From Tritrichomonas foetus (taxonomy: Eukaryota > Parabasalia > Tritrichomonadida > Tritrichomonadidae), in assembly GCA_001839685.1 (NCBI GenBank), contig MLAK01001176.1, forward strand, positions 1 to 27,910: a DNA stretch of 27,910 nucleotides. Direction: 5' to 3'. Shown one piece after another: positions 7,292-15,505 of the stretch. Numbering within the stretch: position 1 is the first letter of the stretch; each line of letters begins with the position of its first letter. The position numbers and the translations under genes were made by a program. The notes beneath the pieces are model-generated. The model made no database searches, was not told where the DNA came from, and saw only the letters and a list, made by a program, of their open reading frames with translations.

Positions 7292-10210
7292 ATGTCCCAA
7301 GACGCGGAGAACCCGTCAGGTGGACTCTTTTTAACAGATCCAACAAAACGTTCAAACGAGCAAGATGAACCCAATCCAGAAGAAGGCGCCAAAAATGAAA
7401 ACGAAGTTTCAGAAAATTCGAATAAAAAACCCGCCGATTTGGCAGATTCCGTATCGAATGCGGCTGAAGGCCTTCTTGGTGGACCAGCCCCACCTCCAGA
7501 CGATAAAAAGGAAGAAGAAAAACCAGAAAATGAGAATTCAAAATCAGAAAATGAGAATTCAAATGAAGCCGAAAATTCTCCTCAACTTGATTCAGATTTG
7601 AATAATCAAGTAAAAGAAATTGCCGGTGCTCTCCAAAATACCGAAAATGAAAAAAATGAAAATTCAAATATTGATAATAATCCAAATTCAACAGACGAAA
7701 ATTCAAATGACACAAAAAGTGAACAAAATAACATAGAAAATGAAACACAAACAGAAAATGAAAAAGAAACAGAAAACGAAGAAAATAAAGAAGAAGAAGA
7801 GAAAAAAGATGAAAATAAAGAAAATAAAGAAGGAGAAGAAAATAAAGAAGAAGAAGAGAAAAAAGATGAAAATAAAGAAAATAAAGAAGGAGAAGAAAAT
7901 AAAGAAGAAGAAGAAGAGAAATTGGGAACATTAGAAACTGCTGCAAACGATATGGCTGATGCTTTGGTGGGCTCCCCGAAAGTTGATGCTGAGACTTCCA
8001 CAGAAAATCAAAACGAAAATGAAAATGATGATGCTGATGATGATGAAAATGAAATAATGGTGACAAAGCTTCCACGTTTGAGAGCCAAGACAACAACTGC
8101 AACTGATGGTGTTGGAATTTTAAATTTCGAAGATCATTTTAGTGATGACCAAGTTCCAGTTTTCACAGAAAAAGCAACTTTAATTGCAATGGAAAGACTT
8201 GCAATTGAGCCAAAGAATTTAATGAAGCCACAACCAGCTGATTTTGCTGAATATCCAGACTTTCCAGACGTTCGTGCCAAAGTTGAATCCACTTTGATGG
8301 CAAGAAGAACAAGTTTAATCCAACAAGTCAAAGAAGAACGTGAAAATGTTCTTCATGAGCATAAAAGAACAATTGGTCCATCAGCAAGAACTCTTGCTAC
8401 TCACAGCGAAGAAGAGAATAAAACTGCCAGAAATGAAGCTATTGAGCGAATTGAAAAGATGCAACGAAGAGAAATCGAACAATTAATTGTCGCAGAATTA
8501 ATCCGTGAGCAAACGATTCGTGATGAAGAAGCACTCAGAGTTAAGAGAGAAGAACGACAGAGGCAGCTTGCTCAAGAAGTCAGACAACGGCAAATAGCAG
8601 ATGCTGAAAAAAGGCGACAAAAAGAAGAAGTTTTAGTTTTAAGAATTCAAGAGAAAGAGGCACAGCTGCTTGAAATGAAAAAAAAGCAAGAAGAAGAAGT
8701 TGAAAGGAACCAAAGAATGATTGCTGAAATGAAAGCAAGAAGAATGAAAGAAATGGCAGAAGCCGATCTAGCCCGCCAAAGAAAAGCTATCGCTCAAAGA
8801 GAAGCACTTGAAAGACAATTAGAAGAAGATAAAAAGAAAATTATTGAAAGACAAAAAGAACAAGTTATTCGTGAAAGACAGATGGAGTTACGAAGAATTG
8901 AACAATTAAACAGAATTAAAGAACGAAACCAAAAAATTATGATTGAACAAAAACAAAGATACGAAGCTTCTCAACAACGTAGCGCACAATTAATTGAAGA
9001 AAAAAGGCGTTCAATGGAATTAAAAGACCTCGCAGCAAAAGGTCGCTATGACAAATTGATTAAACAAAGAGATATTTTACAACAGAAAACTCGAGCAAGA
9101 AGTGAAATGCAAGTCCAAAGAAATCAAAATGCGAAAATTGCACTTGAAAAAGCAAAAGAAGAAAGAATTAGAAAGATGGTTTGTAAAGAAACTCATGACC
9201 AAGAAAGAAGAGATGCTATTATGCAAAGTAAACTTGAACGATATAAGAAAGAAAGACAATTGGAAGCGGAGAAGCAACTTCATATTCAACAACAAAATCA
9301 AGAACGCGCTCAAAAGGCGAAAGAAGCAGCTGATAAGTATATGAAGAAGACTGAAGAAGATGAAAAGAGATTAGAAGAAGTTAGAAAGATGAAAGATGAT
9401 GAATTAATTAAGAAAGTTGCTCTTCAAAAACTTCATGATCGAATGAGAGATGAAGCTGCTGAAAGAAAAGCGAAACAACAGTCATATAAAATCCAAAAAA
9501 GAGGAGAAATTAATCAGGAAAGAGAAAAGAATGCGTTGGAGTACGTTTATACTAAACATCAAATCGCTGAAAAGAATAGAGAAGCTTCTGCTCAACTTTC
9601 TTTCAAGAAAGAACAAGCAATTTGGGAATTCAGAGAAATGATTAAAAGACAAGGTCAACTTGATCTTAACCATCTCGCGGTAAAGTTCGGAATTGATGTG
9701 GAAGTTCTTCGTGAAAAAGTGGCAGCTTCAAGACCAGGAAAAAGAGTCGACTCAGGAGCAACTCTGAAAAGCAATTCTGCACCAGTTAGAAATCTGACAG
9801 GTGGAAGCGGAAATGATGACGATGATGATAATAATAATGGAAATGATTATAATGATGGTGCGAATATTGATGGAATGTCAATAAACGATAATGAAAATAA
9901 TGAAAAGGAAAACGAAAACGAAAGTAACAACAACGAAAATCAAGAAAATGACCAAGGAGAAGGTGAAAAAGAAAAAAGTGATGGTGAAAATAAAGAAAAA
10001 AGTGGAAAGAGCAGCGAGAACGAAAGTGATAGTAATAAAAATGAAGAAGAAGATAATAAGGATGAAAAACCAGCAGAGTACAAACAAGAAAGTGCACCAG
10101 ATTCACCTAAATCTCCGAAATCACCGAAGTCTCCAAAATCAGCGAAAGGTGAAGAGGAAGAAAAAGGGGATAAACCAGAATCTCCGAAGACACCCAAATC
10201 TGGTGAATGA
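7292..10210 (+). CDS. Long E/K/R-rich coiled-coil protein with acidic low-complexity ends
   Basis: The ATG at 7292 gives 972 residues; an upstream in-frame TTG at 7286 is not a credible eukaryotic start. Residues 1 to about 300 are acidic and disordered (Glu/Asn/Lys-rich), including a 19-residue tandem repeat encoded at 7784-7920. Residues about 335-810 form a nearly uninterrupted charged coiled coil (Glu, Lys, Arg, Gln), of the kind seen in trichohyalin- or MAP7-like cytoskeletal proteins. The least repetitive piece, near residues 785-810, reads FREMIKRQGQLDLNHLAV and may be the best homology handle. The C-terminus (about 815-972) is disordered and ends in KSPKSPKSPKS repeats and ESPKTPK, potential proline-directed kinase sites. 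I do not recognise a named family. A structural role in the cytoskeleton is inferred from composition and from the neighbouring CCDC180-like gene. Confidence 0.85.
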   Translation: MSQDAENPSGGLFLTDPTKRSNEQDEPNPEEGAKNENEVSENSNKKPADLADSVSNAAEGLLGGPAPPPDDKKEEEKPENENSKSENENSNEAENSPQLDSDLNNQVKEIAGALQNTENEKNENSNIDNNPNSTDENSNDTKSEQNNIENETQTENEKETENEENKEEEEKKDENKENKEGEENKEEEEKKDENKENKEGEENKEEEEEKLGTLETAANDMADALVGSPKVDAETSTENQNENENDDADDDENEIMVTKLPRLRAKTTTATDGVGILNFEDHFSDDQVPVFTEKATLIAMERLAIEPKNLMKPQPADFAEYPDFPDVRAKVESTLMARRTSLIQQVKEERENVLHEHKRTIGPSARTLATHSEEENKTARNEAIERIEKMQRREIEQLIVAELIREQTIRDEEALRVKREERQRQLAQEVRQRQIADAEKRRQKEEVLVLRIQEKEAQLLEMKKKQEEEVERNQRMIAEMKARRMKEMAEADLARQRKAIAQREALERQLEEDKKKIIERQKEQVIRERQMELRRIEQLNRIKERNQKIMIEQKQRYEASQQRSAQLIEEKRRSMELKDLAAKGRYDKLIKQRDILQQKTRARSEMQVQRNQNAKIALEKAKEERIRKMVCKETHDQERRDAIMQSKLERYKKERQLEAEKQLHIQQQNQERAQKAKEAADKYMKKTEEDEKRLEEVRKMKDDELIKKVALQKLHDRMRDEAAERKAKQQSYKIQKRGEINQEREKNALEYVYTKHQIAEKNREASAQLSFKKEQAIWEFREMIKRQGQLDLNHLAVKFGIDVEVLREKVAASRPGKRVDSGATLKSNSAPVRNLTGGSGNDDDDDNNNGNDYNDGANIDGMSINDNENNEKENENESNNNENQENDQGEGEKEKSDGENKEKSGKSSENESDSNKNEEEDNKDEKPAEYKQESAPDSPKSPKSPKSPKSAKGEEEEKGDKPESPKTPKSGE
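7784..7920 (+). repeat. 57-bp in-frame tandem repeat (about 2.4 copies)
   Basis: Copies begin at 7784, 7841 and 7898 (the last partial, with an extra GAA). Each encodes 19 residues, including KEEEEKKDENKENKEGEE. The exact period and near-identity of the copies point to recent slippage or unequal exchange, so copy number may vary between strains. Confidence 0.9.
10105..10145 (+). repeat. 9-bp in-frame repeats encoding SPK motifs
   Basis: Repeats of a degenerate 9-base unit encode SPK-SPK-SPK-SPK at the C-terminus of the coiled-coil protein. The third codon positions vary (TCT/TCA/TCC-type), which suggests selection on the protein, not just DNA slippage. The motif suits proline-directed phosphorylation. 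Confidence 0.75.
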
Positions 10211-10382
10211 ATATATAAGATTTGATCGAATTGCGGCTACTTGAGCTTATACTATTATTTTTATATCTAAAATATTGTATTGATTGAATTGCTTTTATTT
10301 TTTAGAGCTAGACATAAATTTATTACTCATTCATCATTATGAAAAGGATAAAAATTTAAACGAAGTAAAAAAAAAAAAAAAT

Positions 10383-10387
10383 AAAAA
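10383..10387 (-). terminator. RNA polymerase III terminator of the tRNA
   Basis: Read on the minus strand, TTTTT follows one base after the discriminator of the tRNA. A longer T run (complement of the A15 run at 10367-10381) lies just beyond as a backup. A run of four or more T is the standard Pol III stop. Confidence 0.75.
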
Positions 10388-10388
10388 G

Positions 10389-10460
10389 TGTCCCGAGGGG
10401 GAATCGAACCCCCACCACGACCGTGTGAAAGTCATATCCTAACCATTAGAACATCGAGAC
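10389..10460 (-). tRNA. tRNA-Val (anticodon CAC), possibly mis-callable as Glu
   Basis: A complete 72-base cloverleaf with discriminator A is visible on the minus strand. Acceptor GTCTCGA pairs with TCGGGAC (one G-T). The D arm contains AATGGTTAGG. The T arm is GGGGG-TTCGATT-CCCCC, and the B box GGTTCGATTCC is perfect. Counting without gaps against ordinary 72-base tRNAs puts loop TTCACAC between stems TGACT and GGTCG, giving anticodon CAC at 10425-10427 and tRNA-Val. The alternative loop CTTTCAC would read TTC (Glu), but its anticodon stem does not pair. No intron is seen and CCA is not encoded. Confidence 0.85.
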
Positions 10461-10719
10461 AACTGTAAAGGAAAGAATATTCTATTTCTTATATATAAGT
10501 ATTTGACATATCACATTGAAATTAAGATTTGAAACTAAGATTTGTTATTCATTGAAAAGAAAATTTGATAGCAGAATTTTCCAATATTCTTATGACGTGG
10601 AAAGAGTCTCTTTATCAAAATGAAATTATCACTTTTTATATGTTCATCATTTAAGAATTCAGTTTATTTTACTAATATCTTAATTTTTTTTTCATTAAAA
10701 AACATTAATTTTTATTTTT

Positions 10720-11838
10720 TTAATAATTAAATAACTTAGAACTATTGAAGGACTCATTCCATATTTTAATAAACTCTTGGAATTTCTCTTCTGGAATATT
10801 GTGGAAAATCTCTTTCGATTTCATTTTCCCATCTTTTCCCTCAATCCTTTCAATTTCATACCATGCATTTCCTAAACTCCCCCTTGTGATATAATGATGG
10901 TTTTCTTCATCATCTTCAAAATGTTCCCTGTGCTCTTCTGCATCAAAAAATTTTCCGAATGTCTTATTGTTGGCTTCATTAACAGTGACACAATGATGTT
11001 GTTTTGGATTCTCACTAAGATGCACATTTTCCTCTTCAAAATTGTCTTGATTATTTTCGTCTTTCACATTATCATTTTCAACATGATTCTTTATTTCTTC
11101 ATCATCGCTTTCTTGTTCATGAATGCTTTCTTCTTCATTGTTATTTTCATGAGCTTTAACTTCCTGTTGTTGTTCATTTAATTTATCTGATTCAATTAGT
11201 CTTTCTTCCTTCTGATATTCCTCTTTCAAGACTTTTTCTTCAAAGAAGTGACTATCATTGCTGATGATACTATCTTCACCTTTCTGATTTTCATCTTGTC
11301 GTTCAGAAATTATGACAATTTCATTATTATTTGAGAGCTGGTTCACAAATTCTTGGTTTTCATTTCTAACAAGCCCAACTTCTTCATGAAAAAGCTTTTG
11401 TCCTTCTTTATGATAATCTGGATCATCTGATTCATACAAATAATGTGATTCGTGTTCTGGTATTTGTTCTTGTTGTTGTTCATTTGATTCTTGAAATTCA
11501 TGTGGTTCTGTTTGTGCTTGCTGTTCATATAAATTCACATTTTCGTGATTTGGATTCTCTTGCCGATTTTCCTGTTCATTTTGGTGTATATTCTCATTTT
11601 CAGGTACTTGCTGTTGGTTTCTTTGCTGATGATGGCAATGGTGATGGTGGTGATGCATGTATATTCTAGGAAACTGATGGAATCGGTGAAAGTCTTGTGT
11701 TTGCTGATGAAGTCCCATTATGGTTTCTGCTAAAATTCCTTCAAAGATTTGCTGAACTGGGATTTGCTTGAACTCATTAGCAACTTGATTCATAACACGA
11801 ACATGATGTTGTGGGAATCCTCTGAAGCCTCGAAACAT
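10720..11838 (-). CDS. Gln/Glu/His-rich protein, possible MLF-like C-terminus
   Basis: 372 residues. The N-terminus begins MFRGFRGFP and is followed at residues 62-70 by a His cluster (six His, Cys, two His). Residues about 70-310 are low complexity (Gln, Asn, Glu, His) and probably disordered. The C-terminal 59 residues are ordered-looking: WYEIERIEG, then DGKMKSKEIFHNI, then EEKFQEFIKIW. Their order and spacing resemble the end of the myeloid leukemia factor (MLF) domain, where an Ile-Glu-Arg stretch is followed by a charged turn, a '-x-FIN-' strand and an acidic helix with FD-x-x-W. MLF proteins exist in other early-branching protists such as Giardia. The resemblance is short and judged by eye, so this may equally be an orphan protein. 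A TCATT initiator-like site lies at 11861-11865. Confidence 0.75.
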   Translation of the reverse strand: MFRGFRGFPQHHVRVMNQVANEFKQIPVQQIFEGILAETIMGLHQQTQDFHRFHQFPRIYMHHHHHHCHHQQRNQQQVPENENIHQNEQENRQENPNHENVNLYEQQAQTEPHEFQESNEQQQEQIPEHESHYLYESDDPDYHKEGQKLFHEEVGLVRNENQEFVNQLSNNNEIVIISERQDENQKGEDSIISNDSHFFEEKVLKEEYQKEERLIESDKLNEQQQEVKAHENNNEEESIHEQESDDEEIKNHVENDNVKDENNQDNFEEENVHLSENPKQHHCVTVNEANNKTFGKFFDAEEHREHFEDDEENHHYITRGSLGNAWYEIERIEGKDGKMKSKEIFHNIPEEKFQEFIKIWNESFNSSKLFNY

Positions 11839-12341
11839 TATTTAGAGTGTATCAATAAAAAATGATATGAGTAAGTCATTAAATGAAATGGCAGAGAATC
11901 ACATCATTTATATCGGGTTTGAATATTTATTTAGCCAGATAGCAATTTGGCGGACATTCTTTTTCCACTAAGTAGTTGGCCAACTTGCTATATTCTCATT
12001 ACATACATCTATTGGCTAGATAGCTGACTATAAATCTCATTTCAAGAATCTTTAATCTTTTTGGAAAATAATCTTTATACATATAATACCTTCTCAGTCA
12101 TTATGCTTTTCATTGAATAAACTATTGGAGTCACATTTAGCATGCAATTCTGACTTAAATATTTCCATGAAAAAAAGAATAAAACATCGGGAAATAATTA
12201 AAACACTTAAATTAATTAATGGCAAATAGTATTTTATGCTCTATAATATGCAATGATAGAGCAATGATCATAAGAATAAAATAATTACTTGGAATTCATT
12301 AAAAATTTTTTACAATTTCGATTTTTGAAAAAAAGCCTTCA
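11839..12341. other. Intergenic region between the MLF-like gene and RPN10
   Basis: About 500 bases without a gene, containing the promoter of the MLF-like gene on its left and the 3' region of RPN10 on its right. It includes a perfect 12-base palindrome AGTTGGCCAACT at 11974-11985 and two similar 11-base stretches, AGCCAGATAGC and GGCTAGATAGC, at about 11933 and 12012. These could be protein-binding sites for transcription of the minus-strand gene. Confidence 0.45.
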
Positions 12342-13196
12342 TCACTTTTTATCATCTTTCTTCTCGTCAGTGTTACTGCCCTTTTGATCTTCTTGTTCGG
12401 GTTCTTGACTATCCCTCAAAGACTCCTGAATCGCAGCCTTCATTTCTGGGTCATCAATGTCATCAATATCTATTTCTTCATTGTCTTTCATCGATTCTAA
12501 AATTACTCTCTGAAGTTCCTCATCCTCTTCATTCTGGTTTTCTTCTAGCGACAATCTAAGCGTTAATTCGAGATCTGGGTCATCTTCGATGTTCACGCTC
12601 AATTGGCGATTCATTTCACCTGGGCCGATTGGCGACGATAGGACAAGATCTGACAGTATCAAAGAGTTGGATTCAGCCCGAACATAGTGTGACTTAATTC
12701 CAAGCTTTCCTGTGAATTTTTCTAAAGTCTCCAAATTATTGACATCGTCGCCAAAAGCAATAATGTCAACAGATACTCCTTCCTTGTTAGCATATGTTGC
12801 GAGCTGCGATGAGGTCTCTTCGTCGATCATATCATGCTGGGATCCGATAAAAGCAATTACGCGCTTTGTGACTAATTCTGGATCGCGGTGATGAAGGGCA
12901 AGAAATCCACATCGAATTCCATGAACCAACTGGACGGTTCCTCCGCTTTTAATTGTCGTAATTGATCTATCGAGTTTATTATTGCATGTCGTCAAAGAAG
13001 CAACGATTCCAAATGCACCATCAGCAAGAGTTCCAACACCAATCTGCGATTTGGGCGATTTTCGGAAGAAGTATTGAATTAATCTCTCAGCTGCAATTTT
13101 TTGAGCATCAAGTCTGTTGGGATAAAAATCACCATTAATTGAAGTTTCGGAATTGTCGATTAAAATAATAATTGCTTGTGGTTCTGACGTAGCCAT
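12342..13196 (-). CDS. RPN10: 26S proteasome regulatory subunit RPN10 (PSMD4), ubiquitin receptor
   Basis: 284 residues. The N-terminal von Willebrand A domain (about 1-190) carries the family landmarks: DNSE followed by NGDF-P-RL-AQ near residues 14-31, GTLAD-type strand at 55-59, VHGIRCGFLALHHR at 91-104, and RVIAFIGS at 112-119. In known proteasomes this domain holds the lid and base together. The tail has ubiquitin-interacting motifs: DPDLELTLRLSLEE (about 206-219) matches UIM1 well, DEELQRVILESMKD (225-238) is a weaker one with Val in place of the usual Ala, and DPEMKAAIQESLRD (249-262) fits well. Human PSMD4 has two, so a third is notable. The C-terminus is acidic then lysine-rich. The region from 44 bases upstream of the start is one arm of a perfect palindrome. 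Confidence 0.95.
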   Translation of the reverse strand: MATSEPQAIIILIDNSETSINGDFYPNRLDAQKIAAERLIQYFFRKSPKSQIGVGTLADGAFGIVASLTTCNNKLDRSITTIKSGGTVQLVHGIRCGFLALHHRDPELVTKRVIAFIGSQHDMIDEETSSQLATYANKEGVSVDIIAFGDDVNNLETLEKFTGKLGIKSHYVRAESNSLILSDLVLSSPIGPGEMNRQLSVNIEDDPDLELTLRLSLEENQNEEDEELQRVILESMKDNEEIDIDDIDDPEMKAAIQESLRDSQEPEQEDQKGSNTDEKKDDKK

Positions 13197-13239
13197 TGGT
13201 TTCTTTCTTCGAAAACAAAAAATTGATAGTTAAGGATTT

Positions 13240-13570
13240 TATAGTAGCGCCGGATTTGAGTGAAAACGTCGGTTTCGAAGTGAAAACATTCAGCTTTTTG
13301 ATAATATATCTGGTTTGTAATTGAAAGAATTATGATCGTTGTAATAAATAAAACATGAATATCTAAAGATCAATTTAAATTTATTGTTTAATATTTATAT
13401 AAATAATTTAGTTTATTGTGAAGATTAAATTAACACAGTCTCGTAAATTTTTTTTTCTGGAATCGTAAATTAAATTCGCAATTTCGACTTTTTCAAAATT
13501 AAACGAAAATGACTTAATGCATCTATTAACATCATATATGCATATATTTATTGAAAATTTGGATAAAAAA
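13240..13570 (+). repeat. Left arm of a perfect 331-bp palindrome
   Basis: This arm is the exact reverse complement of 13572-13902, with no mismatch or indel that I could find, and the two arms are separated by a single N. It begins 44 bases upstream of the RPN10 start codon, so it contains the upstream and probable promoter region of that gene. It includes two GTGAAAAC motifs 20 bases apart (13260 and 13280). Confidence 0.97.
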
Positions 13571-13571
13571 N
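13571..13571. other. Single ambiguous base (N) at palindrome centre
   Basis: The only N in the window sits exactly between AAAAAA and TTTTTT, at the symmetry axis of the palindrome. This placement suggests an assembly joint, or a base that could not be read through a hairpin. Confidence 0.98.
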
Positions 13572-13902
13572 TTTTTTATCCAAATTTTCAATAAATATAT
13601 GCATATATGATGTTAATAGATGCATTAAGTCATTTTCGTTTAATTTTGAAAAAGTCGAAATTGCGAATTTAATTTACGATTCCAGAAAAAAAAATTTACG
13701 AGACTGTGTTAATTTAATCTTCACAATAAACTAAATTATTTATATAAATATTAAACAATAAATTTAAATTGATCTTTAGATATTCATGTTTTATTTATTA
13801 CAACGATCATAATTCTTTCAATTACAAACCAGATATATTATCAAAAAGCTGAATGTTTTCACTTCGAAACCGACGTTTTCACTCAAATCCGGCGCTACTA
13901 TA
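13572..13902 (-). repeat. Right arm of a perfect 331-bp palindrome
   Basis: Exact inverted copy of 13240-13570. Any promoter elements it copies from RPN10 would point rightwards, where no clear plus-strand gene lies until the weak 61-codon frame at 14577. Sequence beyond 13902 diverges abruptly from the region beside the left arm. Confidence 0.97.
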
Positions 13903-14926
13903 TTAACGTTCTCCTAAAGTTTTCATCGACCAATTATTTTCACGATAGATATATTGTAATATTATTTGGCCGAATAAAACATCGTTACAGCTCATCAAAT
14001 GTAACCATTTAGGAACTCAAAAGTTACCATTCAAAACTTTGTTTGATGTAAACTATTGGATATAGTCTATGATGATGTTCAACACTCAAACATTTTTTAG
14101 AATCAATAATATTCAAGAAATGATCAAAACTCAATTCTTTGTCAATTATATCGCTCTTTTGAATACATCCAAAAATTATTGTCACAAAGGGAGAACCTTT
14201 TGAAAAATTATTAGAATTGTGTCATATATAAGTTTGTTATGGAAATAATATCAATCATTTACATCACAAAAATTGTCTGATGACAAATAGGTAATAAAAG
14301 TAGGAGACAACAATACGAGCTTACTTTCATTTAAAAACCAGAAATGTTCGTCGATCCCATCCAACCATTCGTTTAAGTGATGGATCTCCATCAATACAAT
14401 TTCCTTAATCTACCCACTGATTGAAATATCACGAATATCACCCTCTTTCACCGAATTTATAATTTAGAGTGAAGAATGCTAAGCATATGATTGGAGAGAC
14501 AGAAAGCTGAATTTTATTCAACAATTGATCTCCTTTCAAAAAACAGCAGTTTTCAAAAAACTTCTGCCACTCTCATATGGAAAAAATGAATAATAATGAT
14601 AGTGCATTAAATCTAATATTATACATGAAGAGATTAGATAATTTGATAACCAGAGATATTCACTTTTCTCTCATTGACATCGATTTTGGAAATGTTCTAG
14701 ATTATCATAGATATCATCTGAATATTAAAGTAAAAGTACATATGAATGAATGTAGACATTAAATACATATTACCAATTCATTTATGTTTAACTTTTTGAT
14801 TTCAAAACTCGATGTTTATAAGCATGTTAGCATTCCTTATTGAATGTAAAATTAGGCGTATTCATGATAAATTCGATGAAAAAAATTGGAAGAATTAAAG
14901 GCAAACTTTTACCACTCAAAAGAAAT
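13903..14926. other. Intergenic region right of the palindrome
   Basis: About 1 kb of AT-rich DNA with no confident gene. It holds one short frame (14577-14762, listed separately) and the 3' region of the PI-PLC-like gene. Confidence 0.45.
14577..14762 (+). CDS. Doubtful small open frame (61 aa)
   Basis: An ATG directly follows TCAT (14573-14576), resembling a trichomonad initiator almost touching the start codon, and the stop is TAAA, a context often linked to trichomonad polyadenylation. The product is Asn/Asp/Leu-rich with no recognisable motif, signal peptide or membrane segment. Short frames like this occur by chance, so this is a possible, not probable, gene. Confidence 0.2.
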   Translation: MEKMNNNDSALNLILYMKRLDNLITRDIHFSLIDIDFGNVLDYHRYHLNIKVKVHMNECRH

Positions 14927-15484
14927 TTATGGATCGCGCAGTTTCCGCGTAATTTCTGGAAAGTCCATGATCCCAAATTCGCCGGCTTCAATTCTTGGCC
15001 AAAACTTGTAATTAAACTGTTCAGCATATAATCTTGGAAATGGGAATTTATTGTTTTCCATGCCTGGTTCAGCATTATATTCAGTTCCAACAGTTCCGTT
15101 TCCAGGTATAAGCAATTTAGAATCGTATTTTCGCCAAAGTCCAATAAATTGGATTTTCGGTGAAAATTGTTCCACCAATTTTTTATAGTAGTCAATATAT
15201 ACAGTATCATCTTCTTCATTCTCAATCATGAAACGAATTGATATATTTTCTTTATTTGATAAATATTCAACTTTTGATGTGACGTTTACATCAAATGTAC
15301 ATGGGCCATGTCCTGAAATCATCCTTCCTTCTTTAAACTTTAATCTAAAATCAAATATTCTTGCTCCCCAATCATATTGCTCTTCAATTGTGAGCGTTTG
15401 AGTTTGGCACATGAAACGGAAGAAAAGAATTAAAAATTGAGGTCGTACATATGATAATGAATCGTGTGTTCCCCAGTATGCCAT
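14927..15484 (-). CDS. PI-PLC X-domain-like phosphodiesterase (short form)
   Basis: 185 residues. Family motifs of phosphatidylinositol-specific phospholipase C, X-domain, are clear: GTHDSL (5-10) with the first catalytic His at 7, then YDWGARIFDFRLK (37-49), the usual G-x-R-x-x-D-x-R strand, then SGHGP with the second catalytic His at 59. Known members cleave phosphatidylinositol or GPI anchors at the membrane. There is no signal peptide, because the protein starts almost at the catalytic motif. Bacterial PI-PLCs are about 300 residues, so this is compact and may lack the last barrel strands. It ends cleanly at TAA, and I saw no conserved continuation in other frames. A TCATA initiator 19 bases upstream supports the start. 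It is divergent from the secreted-protein gene at 15929. Confidence 0.8.
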   Translation of the reverse strand: MAYWGTHDSLSYVRPQFLILFFRFMCQTQTLTIEEQYDWGARIFDFRLKFKEGRMISGHGPCTFDVNVTSKVEYLSNKENISIRFMIENEEDDTVYIDYYKKLVEQFSPKIQFIGLWRKYDSKLLIPGNGTVGTEYNAEPGMENNKFPFPRLYAEQFNYKFWPRIEAGEFGIMDFPEITRKLRDP

Positions 15485-15500
15485 TTGTTCTATCGATTTT

Positions 15501-15505
15501 TATGA
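15501..15505 (-). promoter_or_regulatory. Inr-like TCATA of the PI-PLC-like gene
   Basis: On the minus strand TCATA places a putative transcription start 19 bases before the ATG. The trichomonad initiator consensus is TCA+1Y(T/A), usually within about 20 bases of the start codon. Confidence 0.45.

Noticed and set aside
7263..8102. Long minus-strand open frames opposite the acidic N-terminus of the coiled-coil gene
   Set aside because: They are Leu/Phe/His- or Ser/Phe-rich antisense translations of GAA/AAT-rich coding DNA, with no independent features.
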